36,803 nucleotides of DNA, taken from positions 38,174 to 74,976 of the forward strand of contig NVVW01000005.1 of assembly GCA_002733505.1 (NCBI GenBank). The letters run 5' to 3'. This document shows, in pieces, positions 27,737-35,416 of this stretch (position 1 is the first letter of the stretch; every line of letters starts with the position of its first letter). Made by a program: the position numbers and the translations under genes. The notes below the pieces were generated by a model. That model saw nothing but the letters and a program-made list of their open reading frames with translations. It was not told the origin of the DNA and did not search any database. The DNA is from Methylophaga sp. (GTDB lineage Bacteria > Pseudomonadota > Gammaproteobacteria > Nitrosococcales > Methylophagaceae).

Positions 27737-29503
27737 ATGAAAAATAACCAAGACTGGAGAGCTATACGCCGCTTGTTGCCTTATATATGGCAATTTAAAG
27801 GTCGCGTAATGGTCGCTTTAGGGCTACTTACACTGGCAAAATTAGCTAATGTGGGCATTCCTTTTGCGCTAAAAGGTGCCGTAGATGCGCTCGATCCACA
27901 GCAACAAGCCATTATTTATCTACCTATTGCCATGCTACTTGCCTACGGTTTATTGCGCTTCGCTAGCAGTCTATTTAGTGAGTTGCGTGATGCCTTGTTT
28001 GCTAAAGTTATCTTCCGCTCAGTCCGTCGCATAACCGGCAAGATATTTGAACACTTGCACAGTTTGTCACTACGCTTCCACCTGCAACGCCAAACAGGTG
28101 GTATTTCTCGTGATATTGAACGCGGTAGCCGTGGTATCAGTTTTCTGCTCAATTTTATGATATTTAATATCATCCCAACACTGGTAGAAATTGCTTTGGT
28201 GGCCGTTATTTTACTCGCTAATTATGACAGTATTTTTGCACTCATCACTACTGGCACTATTCTCCTTTATATTATCTATACGCTAGTGGTCACTGAATGG
28301 CGGATGCGCTTTCGCCGCAAAATGAATGAGATGGATTCTAAAGCCAATAATCAGGCGATTGACAGTCTGTTGAATTATGAAACCGTTAAATATTTCAATA
28401 ATGAGCACTATGAATTACAGCGTTATGACAAAACACTGTCCTTGTGGGAAAGAGCTGCAGTTAAAAATCAAACATCGCTGTCACTTCTTAATATAGGGCA
28501 AGGCATCATTATAGCTGTTGGTTTAACCAGTTTAATGTTGTTTGCTGGACAAGGTGTTGTTGATCAAGAGCTGACCATAGGTGATTTTGTTTTAATCAAT
28601 GCTTTCTTATTACAACTCTATATCCCATTAGGATTTCTGGGTTTTGTTTACCGTGAAATTCGTCACTCCTTAACCGATATGGAACGCATGTTCCAACTAC
28701 TTGATGAAGAACAAGAGATCGTAGATAAACATAATGCACGGCCGTTAAAAAATCCCCACGGTACTATTGAGTTCAGCCATGTCAATTTTCACTATGATCC
28801 TGCTCGACCAATTCTTAAGGACATCAGCTTTACCTTACCCGCCGGGCAAAAACTCGCCATTGTCGGTGCCAGCGGTTCAGGGAAATCAACATTGGTTCGT
28901 CTACTATTCCGGTTTTACGATATCCAATCTGGCTCAATATCCATCGACGGCATTGATATTCAGGATGTTCAGCAACACTCATTGCGCCAATCCATCGGGG
29001 TTGTGCCGCAAGATACCGTTTTATTTAACGAATCTATTTACTACAATATAATTTATGGTAATCCAGACGTTGATAAAAATGCCGTCATTGCCGCCGCTAA
29101 ACAAGCCCACATTCATCAGTTCATAGAGAAATTGCCCGATGGTTATGAAACCCTAGTCGGAGAACGCGGCCTGAAGTTATCAGGAGGGGAAAAGCAACGT
29201 GTTGCTATTGCCCGCACTTTATTAAAAAACCCCCAAATTTTAGTTTTTGATGAGGCCACATCCGCACTAGATAGCCACTCTGAGAAGGCCATAAATAAAG
29301 CCTTACAAATGATAAGTGATAACAAAACAACATTAGTTATTGCCCATCGCTTATCAACCATAATAAATGCTGATATGATTCTGGTTTTGGATCACGGCAC
29401 TATTATTGAACGAGGCAGTCATAATCAACTGCTCTCCCAAAATGGTCATTACGCTGCCATGTGGGCATTGCAGCAATCAGAAGGTTCTATACATAATGAA
29501 TAA
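27737..29503 (+). CDS. Atm1-type ABC exporter (fused permease and ATPase)
   Basis: A 588-aa half-transporter. The N-terminal six-helix domain (about 20-320) resembles the Atm1/ABCB7/HMT1 group (RRLLPYIWQFKGRVMVALGL; LSLRFHLQRQTGGISRDIERG; NYETVKYFNNEHYE). The ATPase has Walker A GASGSGKST (about 377), the Q-loop VVPQDTVLFN, signature LSGGEKQ (about 481), Walker B ILVFDEATSALD and the H-loop AHRLST. Relatives export glutathione or glutathione-bound metals or persulfide from the cytoplasm. Substrate here is inferred only. The last codons overlap the start of the next gene by 8 bases. Confidence 0.93.
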   Translation: MKNNQDWRAIRRLLPYIWQFKGRVMVALGLLTLAKLANVGIPFALKGAVDALDPQQQAIIYLPIAMLLAYGLLRFASSLFSELRDALFAKVIFRSVRRITGKIFEHLHSLSLRFHLQRQTGGISRDIERGSRGISFLLNFMIFNIIPTLVEIALVAVILLANYDSIFALITTGTILLYIIYTLVVTEWRMRFRRKMNEMDSKANNQAIDSLLNYETVKYFNNEHYELQRYDKTLSLWERAAVKNQTSLSLLNIGQGIIIAVGLTSLMLFAGQGVVDQELTIGDFVLINAFLLQLYIPLGFLGFVYREIRHSLTDMERMFQLLDEEQEIVDKHNARPLKNPHGTIEFSHVNFHYDPARPILKDISFTLPAGQKLAIVGASGSGKSTLVRLLFRFYDIQSGSISIDGIDIQDVQQHSLRQSIGVVPQDTVLFNESIYYNIIYGNPDVDKNAVIAAAKQAHIHQFIEKLPDGYETLVGERGLKLSGGEKQRVAIARTLLKNPQILVFDEATSALDSHSEKAINKALQMISDNKTTLVIAHRLSTIINADMILVLDHGTIIERGSHNQLLSQNGHYAAMWALQQSEGSIHNE

Positions 29504-30065
29504 GCTATTTTTGTTAATGATACTATTTTCTTCGACAGCCCTGTTTGCTGATTGGGAAATCGAAACATTTACGCATGAGGCCACTGGCTCTACAACACAG
29601 TCAGCCATGATCAGAAATGACGAAGGCTTCGAGCTTGCAATTTTCAAAACAGATGAAGGCTATGTTTGGCTTGATTTCAGCCTATCTAATTATACGTTTG
29701 ATGAATTCGCTCAGCAGCCACTGCCACGCTTTCAAATAGATAGTTTTAAGCCAGTTCAATTGCTTCGTGGTTTTGTCGCAACCATCGTGCCTGCAGATGA
29801 AGGCATTGAAGCGGTTGTGGTTAGTGATAGTGAAACTATCTCTACCATTCGTGATTTCAGTGTGAATCATATTATTTCCGAGCGACTGCCTGAACGTGTT
29901 ATCTGCCCCATCTTTCAAGGTGCATCTCGCCCTCATCTTGATACCATAAAGCAACTATCAACTGGCAAACAAATCACCTTTTCTTTTACCCTTTTAGACG
30001 GCTCAAAAGGTGAAACAATGTTTACCTTAAAAGGTGCAAAAAAAGCGCTTGATAGTATTCTTTAA
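29496..30065 (+). CDS. Exported protein of unknown function (189 aa)
   Basis: The ATG at 29496 lies in the last codons of the ABC exporter and gives a good signal peptide, MNKLFLLMILFSSTALFA. The mature protein is beta-rich: DWEIETFTHEATGSTTQSAM, GFELAIFKTDEGYVWLDFSL, then a C-terminal ITFSFTLLDGSKGETMFTLKGAKKAL. It has one cysteine. It resembles the pattern of periplasmic proteins that report on treated cells' surface components, but I recognise no family. The 8-base overlap suggests cotranslation with the exporter, so a shared role is possible but unproven. Confidence 0.75.
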   Translation: MNKLFLLMILFSSTALFADWEIETFTHEATGSTTQSAMIRNDEGFELAIFKTDEGYVWLDFSLSNYTFDEFAQQPLPRFQIDSFKPVQLLRGFVATIVPADEGIEAVVVSDSETISTIRDFSVNHIISERLPERVICPIFQGASRPHLDTIKQLSTGKQITFSFTLLDGSKGETMFTLKGAKKALDSIL

Positions 30066-30097
30066 AAAAACAATAACTTCTTAAAACAGTATCAAAT

Positions 30098-30113
30098 TGT
30101 GATCTAGCTCAAA
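30098..30113. promoter_or_regulatory. CRP/FNR-superfamily-like binding site upstream of petABC
   Basis: TGTGATCTAGCTCAAA matches the E. coli CRP consensus TGTGA-N6-TCACA at 9 of its 10 specified bases, and the spacer TCTAGC is close to the classic TCTAGA. It lies about 150 bases before the petA start. If TAAAAT at 30165-30170 is the -10 box, its centre is near -71, a usual class I activator position. Binding is inferred. Confidence 0.45.
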
Positions 30114-30260
30114 AGCCCGCTTAAATTTAAGTAGATTTTTTTATTTTAATCTCTCACGCTATGGTAAAATTATCAAGATTTGATATGCCAAGTCGATATA
30201 ATTACAAACTGTTTACCAACTTTGTAATTGCAGTACGATAAAAACTGGGAGCCCTGCCTT

Positions 30261-30860
30261 ATGAGTAACACCATTGATAACGGTAAACGACGTTTTCTAA
30301 CCACGGCTGCTAGTGTAGTTGTCGGTGGAGCTGGCGCCGCAGCCGTTGCCGTACCTTTCGTCGCATCTATGCTGCCAAGCGCAAAAGCACAAGCTGCTGG
30401 CGCACCCGTTGAGGTCGAGATTAGCAAGTTAGTGTTTGGCCAACAAATGACCGTTGAGTGGCGCGGCAAGCCAGTGTGGATAATTCGTCGCTCAGATGAA
30501 ACGCTTAAAAGCCTGCCATCACTTAATAGCATACTACAAGATCCAAGCAGTAATATGGCAAGTCAGCAGCCAGACTATTGTCAAAATGCTAGCCGTGCAA
30601 TTCGCGAAGAATTTCTTGTGTTGGTTGGCGTTTGCACCCACTTAGGTTGTTCACCTACCTATCGTCCTGAACTTGCACCTGAAGATTTAGGTGCTGACTG
30701 GAAAGGCGGCTTTTACTGTCCTTGTCATGGTTCACGATTTGATCTTGCAGGTCGTGTTTATTCAGGTATGCCTGCACCAACAAACCTCGTTGTTCCACCC
30801 TATTTCTTCCAAGACGATAACCGTATCGTTATTGGTGAAGACCCACAAGGAGCTGCATAA
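30261..30860 (+). CDS. petA: Ubiquinol-cytochrome c reductase, Rieske iron-sulfur subunit
   Basis: A 199-aa Rieske protein. The N-terminus KRRFLTTAAS followed by a hydrophobic Ala/Val stretch is a Tat signal anchor. The [2Fe-2S] ligands are C125 and H127 (CTHLGC) and C153 and H156 (CPCHGS), with C130 and C155 forming the stabilising disulfide. It moves electrons from ubiquinol to cytochrome c1 at the periplasmic side. The ATG at 30261 is preceded by GGGAG. petB overlaps by one base. The set petABC is the minimal three-subunit bacterial bc1 complex. Confidence 0.96.
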   Translation: MSNTIDNGKRRFLTTAASVVVGGAGAAAVAVPFVASMLPSAKAQAAGAPVEVEISKLVFGQQMTVEWRGKPVWIIRRSDETLKSLPSLNSILQDPSSNMASQQPDYCQNASRAIREEFLVLVGVCTHLGCSPTYRPELAPEDLGADWKGGFYCPCHGSRFDLAGRVYSGMPAPTNLVVPPYFFQDDNRIVIGEDPQGAA

Positions 30861-32104
30861 TGTTTTCTAGTTTCATGGGTTGGGTTGACGCACGTTTCCC
30901 TGCTACAAAAATGTGGGAAGATCATCTTTCCAAATACTATGCACCAAAGAATTTTAACTTCTGGTATTACTTTGGCTCACTTGCCATGTTGATATTGGTG
31001 CTTCAAATTGTGACCGGCATATTCCTAACCATGCACTACAAGCCTGATGCAGCATTGGCATTTGCTTCTGTTGAATACATTATGCGAGATGTTAATTGGG
31101 GCTGGTTGATTCGTTATTTGCACTCTACCGGTGCTTCTGCCTTCTTTGTCGTTGTTTATTTACACATGTTTCGCGGCATTATGTACGGCTCTTACAAAAA
31201 ACCGCGCGAGTTAGTATGGATCTTCGGCATGTGTATCTATATGGCATTAATGGCTGAGGCTTTTATGGGGTATCTTTTACCTTGGGGTCAAACCTCGTAC
31301 TGGGGGGCGCAAGTTATTATTAACCTATTTGGTTCAGTGCCTTTTATTGGTCCTGAAATTGCATTATGGATCCGGGGAGATTTTGTTGTTGCTGATGCCA
31401 CTTTAAACCGCTTCTTTGCATTCCATGTTATCGCTGTCCCTTTAGTATTGTTAGGCTTAGTTGCAGCCCATATTATTGCCTTGCATGAAGTGGGATCTAA
31501 CAATCCAGATGGTGTTGAAATTAAAAATCATAAAGATGAAAATGGTATCCCTTTGGATGGTATTCCCTTCCACCCCTATTATTCTGTGAAAGATATTGTC
31601 GGCGTAGTGGTATTTTTGTTTATCTTTGCTTTAATCCTATTCTATGCCCCTGAATTTGGTGGCTGGTTTTTAGAAAAAGATAACTTTATACCAGCAGATC
31701 CACTTAAAACACCTGAACATATTGTGCCATTATGGTATTTCACGCCTTTCTATGCCATCTTGCGTGCAATTCCAAGCGTAGCGGGCTCGGCATTCCCTGG
31801 TGTGCTTGCAATGGGCGCTGCACAAGTACTGTTATTCTTGTTACCGTGGTTAGATCGTAGCCCTGTTAAGTCTATTCGATATCGCGGCCCTTATTTCCGC
31901 TGGGCATTGGTGCTGTTTATTATAAGCTTTCTTGCCCTAGGTTATCTTGGTACGAAATCATCTGCTGACTCTACCTTATTTATCAATAATACTGTTCTAG
32001 CGCAGATATTCACCGGAACCTACTTTGCATTCTTTATCTTTATGCCTTTTTACACAAAATATGATAAAGATAAAGCGGTACCAGAAAGGGTGACATCAAA
32101 ATGA
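30860..32104 (+). CDS. petB: Cytochrome b of the bc1 complex
   Basis: A 414-aa, multi-helix membrane protein that holds hemes bL and bH and the Qo and Qi sites. Heme-binding histidines are visible in RYLHSTGASAFFVVVYLHMF and in FFAFHVIAVPLVLLGLVAAH, and GYLLPWGQTSYWGAQV is the conserved Qo/helix C segment. The Qo-site PEWY motif is PLWY here (HIVPLWYFTPFYAIL). It is a full-length fused cytochrome b, not the split b6/subunit IV type. Its stop overlaps the petC ATG (ATGA). Confidence 0.97.
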   Translation: MFSSFMGWVDARFPATKMWEDHLSKYYAPKNFNFWYYFGSLAMLILVLQIVTGIFLTMHYKPDAALAFASVEYIMRDVNWGWLIRYLHSTGASAFFVVVYLHMFRGIMYGSYKKPRELVWIFGMCIYMALMAEAFMGYLLPWGQTSYWGAQVIINLFGSVPFIGPEIALWIRGDFVVADATLNRFFAFHVIAVPLVLLGLVAAHIIALHEVGSNNPDGVEIKNHKDENGIPLDGIPFHPYYSVKDIVGVVVFLFIFALILFYAPEFGGWFLEKDNFIPADPLKTPEHIVPLWYFTPFYAILRAIPSVAGSAFPGVLAMGAAQVLLFLLPWLDRSPVKSIRYRGPYFRWALVLFIISFLALGYLGTKSSADSTLFINNTVLAQIFTGTYFAFFIFMPFYTKYDKDKAVPERVTSK

Positions 32105-32802
32105 GAACTTTAATCTATGTATTATTTATTGGCTTAATGTCCGTTATATCTAGCCACCTGTTCGCTGCATCCGGTAGTATTAAGCTTGAGCCTGTTAAAA
32201 TTGACTTATTTGATAAGGCCTCCCTGCAACGTGGCGCTACAACCTTCGTTAACTATTGTTTAAGCTGTCATAGCGCTTCCTTTATGCGCTATAGCCGCAT
32301 GGCAAAGGATCTCGGTCTAACCGAACAACAAGTCGTAGAAAACCTAATGTTTGCTTCAGACAAGATCGGGGATACTATGACCATTGCAATGCGCCCTGAT
32401 GATGCTAAAAAATGGTTTGGTGTTACGCCACCCGATCTTTCAGTTATCTCTCGTGCACGGGGCACAGACTGGCTAAACACCTATATGCGTACCTTTTATT
32501 TAGATGCAGATAAAATTATGGGAACAAATAATCTAGTGTTTAAAGATGTCGGTATGCCACATGTCTTATGGAAGCAACAAGGTTATTTAGAAAATGATCA
32601 TGGTACTTTAACGGCTGCAAGCAAAGGTACTGACGCTGACTACAATCTAATGGTCGCAGATCTAATTAATTTCTTGGCTTATCTCGGTGAGCCATCAAAA
32701 ATACAGCGATTAGCATTAGGTAAGTGGGTTTTACTCTATCTTTTCTTATTATTCCTAGTTGTTTATCCAATGAAAAAAGCTTTTTGGAAGGATATCCACT
32801 AA
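32101..32802 (+). CDS. petC: Cytochrome c1 of the bc1 complex
   Basis: A 233-aa c-type cytochrome. A signal peptide ends near HLFAASG, the heme site is CLSCH (C53, C56, H57), and the probable axial methionine is M152 in GMPHVLW. A C-terminal membrane anchor (LLYLFLLFLVVYPMKKAFWKD) holds it in the inner membrane. It passes electrons to soluble cytochrome c. The stop is 5 bases before the palindromic element at 32808, which could form a 3' hairpin on the pet message in place of a standard terminator. Confidence 0.96.
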   Translation: MRTLIYVLFIGLMSVISSHLFAASGSIKLEPVKIDLFDKASLQRGATTFVNYCLSCHSASFMRYSRMAKDLGLTEQQVVENLMFASDKIGDTMTIAMRPDDAKKWFGVTPPDLSVISRARGTDWLNTYMRTFYLDADKIMGTNNLVFKDVGMPHVLWKQQGYLENDHGTLTAASKGTDADYNLMVADLINFLAYLGEPSKIQRLALGKWVLLYLFLLFLVVYPMKKAFWKDIH

Positions 32803-32807
32803 TTTGT

Positions 32808-32969
32808 TATACCCGTGATCATTCAATGTGTGAAGATTCAGGGCAAAAATAGGAAGCCAGAACAAGGCGCAATGTGAAGGTAATGACTAGTCCTTATCAA
32901 ACATTGTAACGAAGTGCTGGTTTTCTAGCTTTTGGTCTGAAATTTACAGATTGAATGATTACGGGTATA
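32808..32969 (+). repeat. MITE-like palindromic element, copy D (162 bp)
   Basis: Ends are TATACCCGTGATCATTCAAT and the inverted ATTGAATGATTACGGGTATA, matching copy C. The centre (32858-32920) is the same 63-bp ACTAGT-containing core as in copy A (7861-7923), with five differences. It joins features of both element types and lies between petC and sspA. Confidence 0.87.
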
Positions 32970-32972
32970 TAA

Positions 32973-33018
32973 CCTTCTTTCAGCATAGTCAGCGCGACAC
33001 CAACGACTATGTTGAAGG
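32973..33018 (+). promoter_or_regulatory. Hairpin in the sspA leader
   Basis: CCTTCTTTCAGCATAGTC (32973-32990) can pair with GACTATGTTGAAGG (33005-33018) around a 14-base loop, with a small bulge. It abuts element D and includes an upstream in-frame ATG of sspA (33009). No T-run follows, so it is not a normal terminator. It may stabilise the message or affect start choice. Confidence 0.35.
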
Positions 33019-33038
33019 AAATAAATAGAGCCACTATC

Positions 33039-33662
33039 ATGAACAATAATAACCGCCATGCAGCAATGACGGTATATTCAGATCCCACCTGCCCCTTCAG
33101 TCATCGTACCCGTATCGTTCTCCATGAAAAAAATATAGATGCCAATATCGAGGATATTATTGATGGCCAGTGGCCTGAAGATATAGCATCAATAAATCCT
33201 TCCGGTATAAGCCCCACTCTTGTAGATCGAGATGTTGCACTATTCGACTCAAATATCATCATTAGCTATTTCGAAGAACGCTTTTTACAACCCGCCTTAA
33301 TGCCTAACGATCCCATCTCACGCGCTAAAATGAGACTAATGTTGTATCAAATTGATACCGATTGGTATGCACAGTGGAATGTATTGACAGGGCTAGAGCA
33401 AGGAAAAGCATCAAAAGCCCGTAAAGCACTACAGGAAGATCTAACCGTGCTTGCCCCTTTATTTGCACAAGGCCCTTTCTTTATGAGTAAACAGTTTTCA
33501 CTATTAGATTGTAGCTTAGCACCGTTATTGTGGCGTTTACCTCTACTTAATATTAAACTACCTACCAAAGCAAAAGCGGTGGAAGAATATGCCGCACGTA
33601 TTTTTGCACGGGACAGTTTTCAAGCCAGCCTAAGTGATATCGAACGAGCAATGCGACCATGA
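33039..33662 (+). CDS. sspA: Stringent starvation protein A
   Basis: A 207-aa glutathione-S-transferase-fold protein without expected GST activity; SspA binds RNA polymerase and alters transcription in stationary phase and acid stress. The N-terminal thioredoxin-like domain reads MTVYSDPTCPFSHRTRIVLHEKNI, followed by NPSGISPTLVDRDVALFDSNIIISYFEERF and the helical C-terminal domain with FFMSKQFSLLDCSLAPLLWRLP. The ATG at 33039 is preferred; one at 33009 adds ten residues inside a hairpin. It follows petABC and overlaps sspB by 4 bases, the usual order. A CPF segment sits where many SspA proteins have no cysteine. Confidence 0.93.
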   Translation: MNNNNRHAAMTVYSDPTCPFSHRTRIVLHEKNIDANIEDIIDGQWPEDIASINPSGISPTLVDRDVALFDSNIIISYFEERFLQPALMPNDPISRAKMRLMLYQIDTDWYAQWNVLTGLEQGKASKARKALQEDLTVLAPLFAQGPFFMSKQFSLLDCSLAPLLWRLPLLNIKLPTKAKAVEEYAARIFARDSFQASLSDIERAMRP

Positions 33663-34048
33663 ACTCTCAAAAACCTTATTTGATTCGAGCTATTTATCAA
33701 TGGTTACTCGATAATAGTAAAACACCCTATCTACTAGTGAATACAACGTTTGATGGGGTGCAAGTTCCTCACGAGTATATCAATGATGACAAAATCATTC
33801 TTAATGTTGAACCCGGTGCGGTCAATAATTTTCACACAGATAATGAGTGGATTAGTTTTTCAGCGCGTTTTTCGGGAAAACCGATGGAATTATTCATCCC
33901 CATTGTTGCTGTACTCGCAATCTATGGCAAAGAAAACAATGAGGGCATGTTTTTTACTGATGAAGAATCCTCGCCATCACCTTCGACTCCACCAATCAAA
34001 CCCACTCCCCCGAGAACAATCAGACCTGGCTTGAAGATTGTAAAATAG
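33659..34048 (+). CDS. sspB: ClpXP adaptor SspB
   Basis: A 129-aa adaptor that tethers ssrA-tagged proteins to ClpXP. The substrate-binding domain is MNSQKPYLIRAIYQWLLDNS through MELFIPIVAVLAIYGKENNEGMFF. A Pro/Ser-rich flexible linker then leads to the ClpX-docking tail RPGLKIVK at the very end, close to the RPALRVVK tail of E. coli. It is coupled to sspA by an ATGA overlap. Confidence 0.95.
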   Translation: MNSQKPYLIRAIYQWLLDNSKTPYLLVNTTFDGVQVPHEYINDDKIILNVEPGAVNNFHTDNEWISFSARFSGKPMELFIPIVAVLAIYGKENNEGMFFTDEESSPSPSTPPIKPTPPRTIRPGLKIVK

Positions 34049-34092
34049 CACAGTCAATTTACAATTTACATCCCTACCTGAGAACAGAGACC

Positions 34093-34791
34093 CTAGTTTT
34101 TCTCAGATTTTTCGTAAGAAATGCTATCAAATGTTAGTGTTTCTTCAGTCACAACCTCATCACCTTCTTGCCATGTTTTACCATCAGGCACGATGGTACG
34201 AATTTGATATATTTCACCCGGTATTTGCTCTGATAAGGTGAAAATATAATATTTGTTCGCATACAAGCTGTAGCGCGCATTTTTTGGATCATTGATATAA
34301 GGCTGAATAGTGTATTGCCTTGCTTTTATTATTTTACCATCATGCTCTATTTCAACTTCCTCAGATTTAGCGCCTTTCGCCAAGGCCCAGCGTATTTTAC
34401 GTTGAAAATATGCCCAATCACCACCTGTTAAACGATCAAGTTCGCGGATATCGAATTCAAGATACAATACAAAAACACCGTTACCTTGCTGATTGTTACG
34501 ATCTTCATAGGGGCGGTTATAATCACCTGTAAAAAAGTCAAAACGTGTGTCACGGCGACCCGTATTACGAATGTTTGTCACCACAACATCAATGGTATCT
34601 TCACGATCACCATCAATAAAACTTTGTTTTTTATATTTATAATGCAGTGTTGCTGGCTTTAAAATATTTTTTAAATGTGCTTTATCAAATAGCTCATTAT
34701 TAATATCAGAAAAGCCGGTAATAGCAGATGCATTAATAGCAAATAACGCTAAAATGCTTACGCTTATTAAAGAAAACCAAATTTTTTTCAC
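34093..34791 (-). CDS. Exported protein of unknown function near the xox genes (232 aa)
   Basis: The signal peptide ends near INASA-ITGFSD. The mature domain is rich in charged and aromatic residues and looks beta-sandwich-like: LKPATLHYKYKKQSFIDGD, DTIDVVVTNIRNTGRRDTRF, FVLYLEFDIRELDRLTGGDW and a C-terminal YQIRTIVPDGKTWQEGDEVV. There are no cysteines and no catalytic motif I recognise. It is divergent from the DUF302 lipoprotein (112-base gap) and close to xoxJ, so a link to periplasmic methanol oxidation is possible but rests on position only. Confidence 0.75.
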   Translation of the reverse strand: MKKIWFSLISVSILALFAINASAITGFSDINNELFDKAHLKNILKPATLHYKYKKQSFIDGDREDTIDVVVTNIRNTGRRDTRFDFFTGDYNRPYEDRNNQQGNGVFVLYLEFDIRELDRLTGGDWAYFQRKIRWALAKGAKSEEVEIEHDGKIIKARQYTIQPYINDPKNARYSLYANKYYIFTLSEQIPGEIYQIRTIVPDGKTWQEGDEVVTEETLTFDSISYEKSEKN

Positions 34792-34903
34792 AAAACTATA
34801 CCTCTTGAAAATTAATGTTATTCTACTCTAATACTAACTAAAAATATATCGTAAAACGCGCTTTAGGTATACGTTAAAACAATTTTTAAATGTGAGTACA
34901 ACT

Positions 34904-35380
34904 ATGACTACAAAACAGTCCTTAAAGATTCATTTTATTTTTATTTTTATTTTTATTTTAACGTGCTTAACCGCGTGCAATAATGTGGATGAGACTTCAA
35001 ATCGAATATATCAAATTATTACTACCGAATACGATTTTGAAGAAACCTTGTTAAATCTTGATGTTGCTATTTCCGAGCATAATTACCGTATTATTCATCG
35101 AAGCAATATTGGCCAAGCGGTGCGTGATCGTGGTGAAAAAGACTATCCTTTATCTACCGTCATCAGCTTCTGTAATATTACTTATGCTAAAGAAATGATG
35201 GAAATAAATTCAGATCTTATTAACGACATGCCGTGTATCGTCACTATTCGTGAAGAAAAAGAGGGTGTTATTATTGGTACTAAGTTAATGGCCACAAATA
35301 CAAACAATGACCGTCAAAATGACTTTGCAAAGCGAATCAATAAAAGCTTGATGTTGATTATTGAGGCTACTGTCGAATAG
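34904..35380 (+). CDS. DUF302 family lipoprotein
   Basis: From the ATG at 34904 (a GTG at 34892 is an alternative) the 158-aa product has an unusually Phe/Ile-rich signal (HFIFIFIFILTCLTAC), produced by repeated TTTTTAT/TTTATT codons, and a lipobox cysteine. The mature part is a DUF302 fold: DFEETLLNLDVAISEHNYRI, GYPLSTVISFCNITYAKEM-like centre and IVTIREEKEGVIIGTKLM. DUF302 proteins are small, often periplasmic or cytoplasmic, with uncertain roles. It converges with xoxJ. The inverted repeat GAGGCTACT/AGTAGCCTC spans its stop codon. Confidence 0.8.
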   Translation: MTTKQSLKIHFIFIFIFILTCLTACNNVDETSNRIYQIITTEYDFEETLLNLDVAISEHNYRIIHRSNIGQAVRDRGEKDYPLSTVISFCNITYAKEMMEINSDLINDMPCIVTIREEKEGVIIGTKLMATNTNNDRQNDFAKRINKSLMLIIEATVE

Positions 35381-35400
35381 TAGCCTCTCTCAAGGAGGCT
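35363..35400. terminator. Alternative hairpins at the end of the DUF302 gene
   Basis: GAGGCTACT (35363-35371) pairs with AGTAGCCTC (35379-35387) across a 7-base loop that includes the stop. The second arm can instead pair with GAGGCT (35395-35400). The position between convergent genes fits a terminator, but neither strand has a T-run directly after it. Confidence 0.4.
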
Positions 35401-35416
35401 CTGAACAAATTAAATC

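Noticed and set aside
32897..33088. 63-codon hydrophobic frame on the minus strand
   Set aside because: It runs through the end of element D, the sspA leader hairpin and the antisense of sspA; its hydrophobicity is explained by these sequences.
34049..34110. CTGAGA...TCTCAG repeat between sspB and the 34093 gene as a terminator
   Set aside because: The stem is six pairs with a loop of about 17 bases and is unlikely to be stable.
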